The notes under the pieces: generated by a model | What the model saw: the letters and a program-made list of their open reading frames with translations, nothing else | What the model was told of the DNA's origin: nothing | The model's database searches: none | Source: Candidatus Brocadia sp. | GTDB lineage: Bacteria > Planctomycetota > Brocadiia > Brocadiales > Brocadiaceae | DNA: 12,520 nt | Direction: 5' to 3' | NCBI GenBank assembly: GCA_030837935.1 | Contig: JAUQXU010000439.1 | Span: 1 to 12,520, forward strand | Part shown: piece by piece, positions 1 to 6,479 of the stretch | Numbering within the stretch: position 1 is the stretch's first letter | Layout: the number at the start of each line of letters is the position of its first letter | Program-made: the position numbers and the translations under genes

Positions 1-208
1 AAGAGAAAAGCGTTGTCCCGGTAGAATTTCTGACCGATATACCTGCGATTACGATCCCTATGAGTGATACATAGGCAAGGAGGTTCTTCTCCCCCAATTT
101 TCTGGAAGACAAGAGATCAATTAAGAGTACGATCATGCCAAAACCCGCCAGGATCAGGATTGGTAAGATGCTCAGGATATTAAAAGTCATTATCGAAACG
201 TTTGTCAT
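1..208 (-). CDS. nuoN: NADH-quinone oxidoreductase subunit N, N-terminal fragment
   Basis: This is the start of the ND2-type antiporter-like membrane subunit of complex I. It runs off the low-coordinate edge of the window, so only 69 complete codons are present and no stop is reached. The visible protein begins MTNVSIMTFNILSILPILIL and shows a first hydrophobic membrane segment (about residues 10-33). A short polar stretch with SSRKLGEKN follows, then a second membrane segment (about 45-58). This layout matches NuoN N-termini. The start codon lies 13 bases after the nuoM stop, with a weak AAGG purine tract just upstream. A second ATG six codons further in is a possible alternative start. Identification rests mainly on position directly after nuoM (the usual nuoL-M-N order), plus the membrane topology. 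No catalytic lysines or glutamates can be checked because they lie outside the window. Confidence 0.88.
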   Translation of the reverse strand, partial: MTNVSIMTFNILSILPILILAGFGMIVLLIDLLSSRKLGEKNLLAYVSLIGIVIAGISVRNSTGTTLFS

Positions 209-221
209 ATATGCAAACCTT

Positions 222-1781
222 TTACCACTCTGTTTTGGTTTCAGGAACTATATCAATCAATGGTGTTATATTGTTGTTTTGCTTTTGGACGTTGGATACG
301 ATATTCGCCTTTTCTCCTATCTGCTTTAAGAGGTGATTTACTGAGGCATCCATCTTTCTCAGGAACGAGCTGGGATAGATGCCTATCCAGAAAATGAGCA
401 GCATAATGGGAATCAGGATTGCAAATTCCCGTTTATTGATATCTTGTAATGTCTTATTTTCTTCATGGGTTATTTCATGAAACATGACCCTCTGAAACAT
501 CCAGAGCATGTAGACGGCAGCAAGGATGATGCCTGATGTTGCAATGGATGCATACAAAATACGTGACTTAAATGTACCCACGAGAATGAGAAATTCCCCT
601 ACAAAACCGTTTAATCCGGGTAGTCCAATAGAGGACAGGGTAACGATCAGAAAGAAGGTGGCAAAAACAGGCATCTGTTTGGTTAAACCTCCAAAGTCTG
701 CAATCATACGCGTATGCCTTCTCTCATAGAGCATTCCGACTACCAGGAAGAGCGCCCCTGTACTGAGACCGTGATTAATCATTTGGGTAATACCGCCCTC
801 GATACCTTGAATGTTGAAGGCAAAGATACCCAGCATGACAAAACCTAAATGACTCACGCTGGAATAGGCAACGAGCTTTTTCAGATCGTCCTGCACCATG
901 GAGACTAATGCTCCATAAATAATACCAACAATTGCCATCCAGGAAATCACAGGGATGAAGGCATGGCTTGCCTCAGGGAATAGGGGTAGACAGAACCGCA
1001 CAAATCCGTATGTCCCCATTTTTAAAAGGACGCCAGCCAGGATCACACTTCCTGCTGTCGGCGCTTCAACGTGGGCATCCGGCAGCCATGTGTGAAAGGG
1101 AAACATGGGAACCTTGATGGCAAATGCAAATGCAAATGCCAGGAATAACCAGAATTGAACGGCAAAAGACAGATCGAGCCGGTAAAATTCCAAGAGATTA
1201 AAGGTATATTCCCCCGTTGTCCTGTGATTGAGAAAATACAAGGCGATAATGGCCAGGAGCATGAACACGCTGCCCGCCATAGTATAAATAAAGAATTTTA
1301 CAGCTGCGTAAATCCTCCTTGGCCCACCCCAGATGCCGATGAGAAGATACATCGGTATCAGCATGAGTTCCCAGAATACATAAAACAAAAATAAATCCAA
1401 TGATATAAAGACGCCAATCATGCCGGTTTCAAGCACGAGCATGGCAACCATGTATTCTTTTACGTTCCTGGTGATGTGCCAGGAGGCAAGGATGGAAATA
1501 GGTGTAATAAAGGTTGTTAAAAGTATGAGAAAAAGGCTTATTCCGTCTATTCCGACGTGGTAATGGATTCCAAAGGAAGGTATCCACTGCAGTTTTTCAA
1601 CAAACTGCATCTCATAGGTATGCGCGTCAAAGGTAACGTATAATGGAAGGGAAATAAAAAATACCACAACGGAAACCAGCAGGGTTGTCACCCTGATGAG
1701 TTCACTTCTTCTTGAATCCATCGAAAGGATAAAGAATACCCCTATGATGGGAAGAAAGGTGATTAATGTAAGAATAGGCAT
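222..1781 (-). CDS. nuoM: NADH-quinone oxidoreductase subunit M (antiporter-like, ND4)
   Basis: This 519-residue integral membrane protein is one of the three large antiporter-like, proton-translocating subunits of complex I. Its length is close to E. coli NuoM. The family's functional charges are visible: Glu138 in YVFWELMLIPMYLLIG (E. coli Glu144), Lys223 in AIKVPMFPFHTWLPDAH (Lys234), Lys254 in VLLKMGTYGF (Lys265), His311 and His337 in the broken-helix region, and Glu396 in LNGFVGEF (Glu407). All keep a constant offset of 11 from E. coli numbering. About 14 hydrophobic segments fill residues 3-475, and a polar tail of about 45 residues follows. The ATG is the only reasonable start because a stop lies six codons upstream in frame. 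It has no strong ribosome-binding site. The 64 bases separating it from nuoL are AT-rich and show no clear signal. A working pump subunit is expected. Confidence 0.98.
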   Translation of the reverse strand: MPILTLITFLPIIGVFFILSMDSRRSELIRVTTLLVSVVVFFISLPLYVTFDAHTYEMQFVEKLQWIPSFGIHYHVGIDGISLFLILLTTFITPISILASWHITRNVKEYMVAMLVLETGMIGVFISLDLFLFYVFWELMLIPMYLLIGIWGGPRRIYAAVKFFIYTMAGSVFMLLAIIALYFLNHRTTGEYTFNLLEFYRLDLSFAVQFWLFLAFAFAFAIKVPMFPFHTWLPDAHVEAPTAGSVILAGVLLKMGTYGFVRFCLPLFPEASHAFIPVISWMAIVGIIYGALVSMVQDDLKKLVAYSSVSHLGFVMLGIFAFNIQGIEGGITQMINHGLSTGALFLVVGMLYERRHTRMIADFGGLTKQMPVFATFFLIVTLSSIGLPGLNGFVGEFLILVGTFKSRILYASIATSGIILAAVYMLWMFQRVMFHEITHEENKTLQDINKREFAILIPIMLLIFWIGIYPSSFLRKMDASVNHLLKQIGEKANIVSNVQKQNNNITPLIDIVPETKTEW

Positions 1782-1845
1782 AGAGATTCGGTTATTTCAA
1801 AATTACAGCTATGGATAAATTATGAATACAATGGCGAAACACATT

Positions 1846-3774
1846 TTATTTGCCGAATACGGCAAATACGATAATAAAGATGCAACCAAGCACAATATAA
1901 AAGGCGTAATTGCGTATATATCCTGTTTGTAAGAGACGCAGGACATTGCCGAACCCTCTGACAAGACGGGCGATGCCGTTTACTGAACCGTCGATCATCT
2001 TGACATCCACCAACTTCCATAATATTTGGGCCGAGATTTTTTTTGTCGGGTGCACAAAAAGGGCATCATAAATTTCATCGACATAATATTTGTTCAACAG
2101 GAGTTTATAGATGAGACTAAACCGTTCTGCCAGTTTTTTTGGCAGTGCGGGTTTTTTAATATACATGTGATAGGCAAGGAATATGCCACCAAGAGCTATA
2201 GCCGTTGAAACGACCATCATCAGATAGGGAAGCCATGCACCATGGTGTCCGCCGGATGCTGCTCCGGGAATTTCAGTATGGCCATGTCCACCAAGCACCG
2301 GTGATAAAAAGTGGTTAATGGCGCTTGCGCCAGGAATACCAAGGAATCCGCCAAAAAAGGAAAGTCCCGCCAGTACGGTTAACGGAAGTGTCATATTTCT
2401 GGGGGATTCATGGAGATGTTCCGCTGCATGATGATCTAACCTTGATTCACCATGAAAAGTCATAAAAAGCAAACGAAACATATAGAATGCCGTAAAAAAG
2501 GCGGCCAATGCCCCAATCGACCAATATATGAAGTTTCCGCGAACAAGTGACTCCAGCAAAATTTCGTCTTTGCTGAAGAATCCTGCAAATGGCGGAATAC
2601 CTGCAATAGCCACAGTACCGACCAAAAAGGTCTTGTACGTGGTAGGGATATGATGCCTGAGTCCTCCCATCTTCCTCATATCTTGTTCACCCGAAAGGGC
2701 GTGGATGACACTGCCGGACCCTAAGAATAATAAAGCCTTAAAGAATGCGTGTGTCATAAGATGAAAGACACCCGCAGTGAATGCGCCCACACCGCAGGCA
2801 AGAAACATGTATCCAAGCTGGCTAATGGTAGAATAAGCCAATACCCGCTTGATGTCGTTTTGTACGAGACCGATGGATGCCGCGAAGAGCGCCGTAACTG
2901 CACCAATACCAGCTACAACAATCATGGTGAATGGAGACAGCATATAGAGGGCATTGCATCGGACGATCATATAAACGCCTGCCGTTACCATGGTTGCCGC
3001 ATGGATAAGTGCGCTGACAGGTGTGGGGCCCTCCATGGCATCTGGCAACCATGTGTAGAGGGGTATCTGGGCTGATTTACCCGTTGCGCCCATAAACAAA
3101 AGAAGGGTAATGATTGTTATCGTGAAACTGCCTGCTTCAAAATTCCCATGAGAGGCGGCGCTTAATACCTCTGTAAAATCGATGGTATGAAAGGTCAGAA
3201 AGATGAGCATAATGCCTAAGGCAAAGCCAAAGTCACCCACGCGATTGACAACGAAGGCCTTCTTGGCGGCATTTGATGCCGATTTTTTTTCAAACCAGAA
3301 CCCAATAAGCAGGTAAGAACATAACCCCACGGCCTCCCACCCGATAAACATAAGGAGGAAGTTGTTGCTTAACACCAGTAATAACATGGAGAAGGTAAAC
3401 AGATTCAGATAACAAAAATATCGGTGGTAACCCTTATCATGATGCATATAACCAATCGAATAGATATGAATAAGAAATCCAACACCGGTAACGACGAGGA
3501 TCATAAGGGTGGATAAGGGGTCTACCTGCAGACCGACAACCGATTTAAATGAACCTGATTCGATCCAGCAAAAGAGTTGTTTTTCAAATAACCGTTCTTC
3601 CGGCGGAAGGAGAAGGAGTCCGCAAAATACCAATAGCGAAACAAAGAAGGACAGGCCAATTGCACCACAGGCAATGTATCCGACGTTTTCCTTTCGCAGC
3701 CTTTTACCAATGGTACCGTTGAAGGCTGCCCCAATTAACGGGAATAACAAGATCAATGCTACGAGATTGAGCAT
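1846..3774 (-). CDS. nuoL: NADH-quinone oxidoreductase subunit L (antiporter-like, ND5)
   Basis: This 642-residue protein is the distal antiporter-like membrane subunit of complex I, carrying the long lateral helix that runs along the membrane arm. Key residues are in place: Glu147 in FIGWEAVGLCSYLLIG (E. coli Glu144), Lys233 in GATGKSAQIPLYTWLPDA (Lys229), His258 in SALIHAATM (His254), Lys346 in HAFFKALLFL (Lys342), and Lys402-Asp403 in FFSKDEIL (Lys399-Asp400). The C-terminal ~100 residues (LAERFSLIYKLLLNKYYVDE onward) match the lateral-helix region, and a last membrane segment ends at FGK. Two loops are rich in histidine (about 441-456 and 497-511); similar loops are common in NuoL. An AGGA sequence lies five bases before the ATG, overlapping the end of nuoK; seven bases separate the two genes. 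Confidence 0.98.
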   Translation of the reverse strand: MLNLVALILLFPLIGAAFNGTIGKRLRKENVGYIACGAIGLSFFVSLLVFCGLLLLPPEERLFEKQLFCWIESGSFKSVVGLQVDPLSTLMILVVTGVGFLIHIYSIGYMHHDKGYHRYFCYLNLFTFSMLLLVLSNNFLLMFIGWEAVGLCSYLLIGFWFEKKSASNAAKKAFVVNRVGDFGFALGIMLIFLTFHTIDFTEVLSAASHGNFEAGSFTITIITLLLFMGATGKSAQIPLYTWLPDAMEGPTPVSALIHAATMVTAGVYMIVRCNALYMLSPFTMIVVAGIGAVTALFAASIGLVQNDIKRVLAYSTISQLGYMFLACGVGAFTAGVFHLMTHAFFKALLFLGSGSVIHALSGEQDMRKMGGLRHHIPTTYKTFLVGTVAIAGIPPFAGFFSKDEILLESLVRGNFIYWSIGALAAFFTAFYMFRLLFMTFHGESRLDHHAAEHLHESPRNMTLPLTVLAGLSFFGGFLGIPGASAINHFLSPVLGGHGHTEIPGAASGGHHGAWLPYLMMVVSTAIALGGIFLAYHMYIKKPALPKKLAERFSLIYKLLLNKYYVDEIYDALFVHPTKKISAQILWKLVDVKMIDGSVNGIARLVRGFGNVLRLLQTGYIRNYAFYIVLGCIFIIVFAVFGK

Positions 3775-3781
3775 GCGGTTC

Positions 3782-4084
3782 CTACCATTTCATGATATTG
3801 ATATCGTCGATGTTTACGGTTTCTTTGTTTCTGAATACGGCTACGATAATTGCCAGACCCACAGCAGCTTCGGCAGCGGCAACAGTCATGGTGAAAAATA
3901 CAAACAACTGGCCTTGCATGGAATTAAGGTAATGGGCAAATGCCACAAAGGACAGATTGACGGCGTTGAGCATAAGTTCGATACACATAAAGATTATGAT
4001 GGCATTCCTCCGTATCAGGACGCCAACAACACCCAGAGTAAACAGGATTGCACTTAGTATCAGATAATGGGTAATGGTAATCAT
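3782..4084 (-). CDS. nuoK: NADH-quinone oxidoreductase subunit K (ND4L)
   Basis: This small three-helix membrane subunit of complex I sits between NuoJ and the antiporter subunits and carries part of the proton path. I chose the start that gives MITITHYLILSAILFTLGVV, 100 residues. That is the family's usual length and N-terminus, and it is preceded by AAGGAA at an 8-base spacing. An in-frame ATG 36 bases upstream would add MALLCWRKGNYK, overlap nuoJ by 35 bases and match nothing in the family. With the chosen start the two essential glutamates fall at exactly the E. coli positions: Glu36 (IFMCIELMLNAVNL) and Glu72 (VAAAEAAVGLAI). nuoJ ends one base upstream and nuoL begins seven bases downstream, so translation is probably coupled. 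Confidence 0.97.
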   Translation of the reverse strand: MITITHYLILSAILFTLGVVGVLIRRNAIIIFMCIELMLNAVNLSFVAFAHYLNSMQGQLFVFFTMTVAAAEAAVGLAIIVAVFRNKETVNIDDINIMKW

Positions 4085-4085
4085 C

Positions 4086-4595
4086 TTATAATTTCCTTTT
4101 CGCCAGCATAATAGCGCCAATTGCCGCTACAAACAACAAAATAGAAGTTATCTCGAATGGCAGGAGGTACTCTGTGAATAATAAATTGCCAATGAGTTTT
4201 GTATTTCCCATACTATTAACATACGCTGTTGTATATTGATCGTGTTTCCCCTGCATGAGTTTCGACTTGATAACTATACCGATGACGGTGAACAATGCAA
4301 TTCCCATAAGAATAGCAGGTATTCTTTGAAAGGGTAATGCATTCTTTGCCTCCTCCTTTATATCCAGGTTTAACAACATGATTACGAAGAGGAAGAGCAC
4401 CATGATAGCGCCGGCATATACGATGATCTGAACGGCGGCAACGAATTGCGCCTCAAGTAATATATAGAGAACCGCTATGCTGACCATCGTCTGAATAAGA
4501 TATAAAGCGCCAAAAACAGGGTTTTTCTCAAAGATAAGATAAACCCCGCTCACTACCGTGATAGTAGCTACAATATAAAATAAATATACTTCCAT
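4086..4595 (-). CDS. nuoJ: NADH-quinone oxidoreductase subunit J (ND6)
   Basis: This 169-residue, five-helix membrane subunit of complex I takes part in the conformational coupling between quinone reduction and pumping. The family signature QFVAAVQIIVYAGAIMVLFL (residues 50-69) is present. Tyr60 matches the tyrosine at the pi-bulge of the third helix (Tyr59 in E. coli). The C-terminal helix ending PFEITSILLFVAAIGAIMLAK is also typical. A polar loop of about 35 residues (about 111-145) precedes it. The start ATG has AAGG about nine bases upstream. nuoI ends 39 bases before it, and nuoK follows after one base. Confidence 0.97.
   Translation of the reverse strand: MEVYLFYIVATITVVSGVYLIFEKNPVFGALYLIQTMVSIAVLYILLEAQFVAAVQIIVYAGAIMVLFLFVIMLLNLDIKEEAKNALPFQRIPAILMGIALFTVIGIVIKSKLMQGKHDQYTTAYVNSMGNTKLIGNLLFTEYLLPFEITSILLFVAAIGAIMLAKRKL
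4093..4098 (-). promoter_or_regulatory. Ribosome-binding site deciding the nuoK start
   Basis: AAGGAA on the minus strand lies 8 bases before the ATG at 4084 and inside the last codons of nuoJ. It supports the 100-residue NuoK start over the in-frame ATG at 4120, which lacks a family-like N-terminus. Confidence 0.65.
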
Positions 4596-4634
4596 ATAAT
4601 AATACCTTGTAAAAACTTCTTTTTTTCGTAATGC

Positions 4635-5060
4635 TTACTTCGGTAAATTTCTTTTCTTCGTGAGATCTAATAATTTTTCTTTATCAAAGATCTCCTTGTT
4701 TTGATATGTTGCCAGCTCAAAGGTATCTCTGAGAATTATCGCCCTTACCGGACATGCTTCTTCACAAAACCCGCAAAAAATGCACCGGAAGGCATCCAGT
4801 TCATAAATTTTCGGGTATCTCCTGTGTGTCTCATCCTCCGCTCCTTCAACATAGATGCATTGAGAGGGGCAAACTTTAGCGCATAGGCCGCATGCGACAC
4901 ATTTCTCCCGGCCATCTTTTCCTATTTGTAATTCTGGCAGTCCACGAAACCTTGCTGAAAGTTTTGGCCGTTCGTCAGGATATGGTATGGTAACGCATGT
5001 GCGCGGATTGAGAAATCGCCTGAGCGTGAGCGCTAAACCTTTAATTAATGGTAAGATCAT
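4635..5060 (-). CDS. nuoI: NADH-quinone oxidoreductase subunit I (8Fe ferredoxin-type, TYKY)
   Basis: This 141-residue peripheral-arm subunit of complex I passes electrons through two [4Fe-4S] clusters (N6a, N6b) from NuoG toward the NuoB/NuoD quinone site. Two classic ferredoxin motifs are visible: Cys54, 57, 60 and 64 (CVACGLCAKVCPSQCI) and Cys93, 96, 99 and 103 (CIFCGFCEEACPVRAI). An amphipathic N-terminus (MILPLIKGLALTLRRFL) would anchor it to the membrane arm, and the TIPYPDERP and SARFRGLPEL stretches are usual for the family. It is shorter than the E. coli protein (180), but within the range of bacterial NuoI. The start has AAAGGA close upstream, overlapping the nuoH stop; only one base separates nuoH and nuoI. 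Confidence 0.98.
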   Translation of the reverse strand: MILPLIKGLALTLRRFLNPRTCVTIPYPDERPKLSARFRGLPELQIGKDGREKCVACGLCAKVCPSQCIYVEGAEDETHRRYPKIYELDAFRCIFCGFCEEACPVRAIILRDTFELATYQNKEIFDKEKLLDLTKKRNLPK

Positions 5061-5061
5061 A

Positions 5062-6057
5062 TTATCCTTTAATGACCATAATGAGTCCCGTAATTAATAT
5101 ATTGAGGAGCGAGAGCGGCAACAGGAACTTCCAGCCTAAATGCATTAATTGGTCGTATCTGAGCCTCGGAAAAGTTGACCTTATCCAGATAAAGAAAAAT
5201 AAGCAACCGGATAATTTTAACATGAACCATACTACGGGTGGTAAAAACGGCCCGTGCCATCCGCCCAGGAAAAAAGTCACTGCAATTGCAGATACGGTGA
5301 TCATGTTAGCATATTCGGCCATGAAAAACATGGCAAATTTCATACTGCTGTATTCTGTATGGTATCCCGCCACAAGCTCTGATTCTGCCTCCGGGAGATC
5401 GAATGGACAACGATTAACCTCAGCAATAGCGCTCGTAAAATAGATAAAAAACCCGAGTGGTTGCAATACAATGTTCCACAATTTTCCCTGGGCATTGACA
5501 ACATCCACCAGGCTTAATGACTCTGTCAACATGACTACCCCGATGAGTGATAGCCCAAGGGTTAGTTCATAGCTGATCATCTGGGCTGAAGACCTTATTC
5601 CACCCAATAATGAGTATTTGTTGTTAGACGCCCAGCCGGCCATAACAATACCATAAATACCCAGGGAAGACACAGCAAAGACATAAAGAAATCCAATATT
5701 AATATCGGTGATTACAAGGTCTACGTTGTATCCAAGTATCTTTACTTTATCCCCAAAAGGGATAACTGCAAAGGTAATCAGGGCGGGAATCATGGCCATG
5801 GCAGGGGCCAGCACAAATAGCAGTTTACTCGCCTTTTCCGGAATAATATCTTCTTTAAATAGGAGCTTTATGCCGTCAGCAATAGGCTGTAATAGTCCAT
5901 GCGGCCCGACGCGCATTGGCCCAAGGCGAACCTGCATGTGGGCCATGATCTTTCTTTCGAGCCAGATCATGGAGATAACCATAAGCTGGATTGTACCGAA
6001 TACAAGCAAGATCTTAACACAGGCAATAACAAGATAAGCAAATAATTCTTTATTCAT
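5062..6057 (-). CDS. nuoH: NADH-quinone oxidoreductase subunit H (ND1)
   Basis: This 331-residue membrane subunit joins the peripheral and membrane arms of complex I and forms much of the quinone-binding tunnel. Family motifs are clear: WLERKIMAHMQVRLGPMRVG (33-51), LLQPIADGIKLLFKED, AGWASNNKYSLLGGIRSSAQ, and the acidic cluster FDLPEAESELVAGYHTEYSS (219-238). That cluster carries the conserved Asp220, Glu223, Glu225 and Glu227. RSTFPRLRYDQLMHLGWK (293-310) is also present. About eight hydrophobic helices are seen. The ATG follows directly on the stop codon of the desulforedoxin-like gene with no spacer. The nearest purine tract (GAGG) lies inside that gene, so translational coupling to it is likely. 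Confidence 0.98.
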   Translation of the reverse strand: MNKELFAYLVIACVKILLVFGTIQLMVISMIWLERKIMAHMQVRLGPMRVGPHGLLQPIADGIKLLFKEDIIPEKASKLLFVLAPAMAMIPALITFAVIPFGDKVKILGYNVDLVITDINIGFLYVFAVSSLGIYGIVMAGWASNNKYSLLGGIRSSAQMISYELTLGLSLIGVVMLTESLSLVDVVNAQGKLWNIVLQPLGFFIYFTSAIAEVNRCPFDLPEAESELVAGYHTEYSSMKFAMFFMAEYANMITVSAIAVTFFLGGWHGPFLPPVVWFMLKLSGCLFFFIWIRSTFPRLRYDQLMHLGWKFLLPLSLLNILITGLIMVIKG

Positions 6058-6339
6058 TTAGTTAACACTCGCCTCTACCCGCTGCATTCTTTTACCGCAG
6101 CATTCTAATATACCTGTCGTTTCAACAACAACATCTATCTGCTGCCCGCAGACATTGCACTGAAATTTTACTCCATCTTCAGGCTTATGATGAACTGTTG
6201 TCCATGTGGCCATCATGCCCTTGGCACCCACGAAACGCATTTCCTGACCACAGCATACCAAGACGCCAAATCCTTCTCTCGTAACGACTACTTTTTGCCT
6301 GCATATCTCGCAAAAATATGTTTGCCCTTTTTTTGCCAT
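6058..6339 (-). CDS. Tandem desulforedoxin-like (two FeS4/Zn-type centre) small protein
   Basis: This 93-residue soluble protein is built from two copies of a desulforedoxin-type module. Module 1 has Cys10, Cys13, Cys29 and Cys30; module 2 has Cys61, Cys64, Cys80 and Cys81. Both follow C-x2-C-x15-C-C, the spacing of desulforedoxin and of the N-terminal domain of desulfoferrodoxin, where the four Cys bind one Fe (FeS4). Aligned over 28 residues, the modules share about 12 identities, including the CCG-x2-M ending. A linker (about 38-57) joins them. No superoxide-reductase domain is present, so this is not a full desulfoferrodoxin. No signal peptide or membrane segment is seen. Desulforedoxin is a homodimer, so a single-chain pseudo-dimer is plausible; zinc binding is possible instead of iron. 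A GAGGG site lies seven bases before the ATG, and nuoH starts immediately after the stop. Placement suggests a role with complex I (electron carrier, assembly or metal sensing), but its function is unknown. Confidence 0.85.
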   Translation of the reverse strand: MAKKGQTYFCEICRQKVVVTREGFGVLVCCGQEMRFVGAKGMMATWTTVHHKPEDGVKFQCNVCGQQIDVVVETTGILECCGKRMQRVEASVN

Positions 6340-6346
6340 ACAATTA

Positions 6347-6351
6347 CCCTC
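6347..6351 (-). promoter_or_regulatory. Ribosome-binding site of the desulforedoxin-like gene
   Basis: GAGGG on the minus strand lies seven bases before the ATG at 6339. It is a stronger site than those of most neighbours, which fits a gene standing after a 140-base gap and therefore not coupled to nuoG translation. Confidence 0.6.
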
Positions 6352-6368
6352 GTATATCCTCCACCACC

Positions 6369-6399
6369 GGTGAACACAGACGAAACATGCCTGTTCACC
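6369..6399 (-). other. Inverted repeat / potential RNA hairpin in the nuoG-downstream gap
   Basis: GGTGAACA (6369-6376) and TGTTCACC (6392-6399) form a perfect 8-base-pair stem around a 15-base loop. In the transcript it stands between the nuoG stop and the ribosome-binding site of the desulforedoxin-like gene. No U-tract follows it, so it does not look like an intrinsic terminator. It could mark an RNA processing or stability site, or be part of a dispersed repeat. Nothing else was recognised in the 140-base gap (6340-6479), and I see no convincing -10/-35 pair there. Confidence 0.45.
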
Positions 6400-6479
6400 A
6401 CAAAGGACGCAAAGAAGACATTAAAATCAAAAGATGTACACTGTCGGCATTCATGTGTGGTTTCAGACTTTTTTACAAA

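Noticed and set aside
3509..4057. Plus-strand open frame of 182 codons
   Set aside because: It lies opposite nuoL and nuoK, which have full family motifs. Its translation is low-complexity, polar and resembles no protein family.
4085..4120. Longer NuoK start adding 12 residues
   Set aside because: It would overlap nuoJ by 35 bases. The shorter form has a proper ribosome-binding site, the family N-terminus, and puts Glu36 and Glu72 at their standard positions.
6058..6339. Annotation as desulfoferrodoxin / superoxide reductase
   Set aside because: The protein ends after the second FeS4-type module and has no superoxide-reductase domain with its His4-Cys iron site.
6369..6399. Intrinsic terminator after nuoG
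   Set aside because: The stem is not followed by a U-tract on the transcribed strand, and the operon clearly continues.
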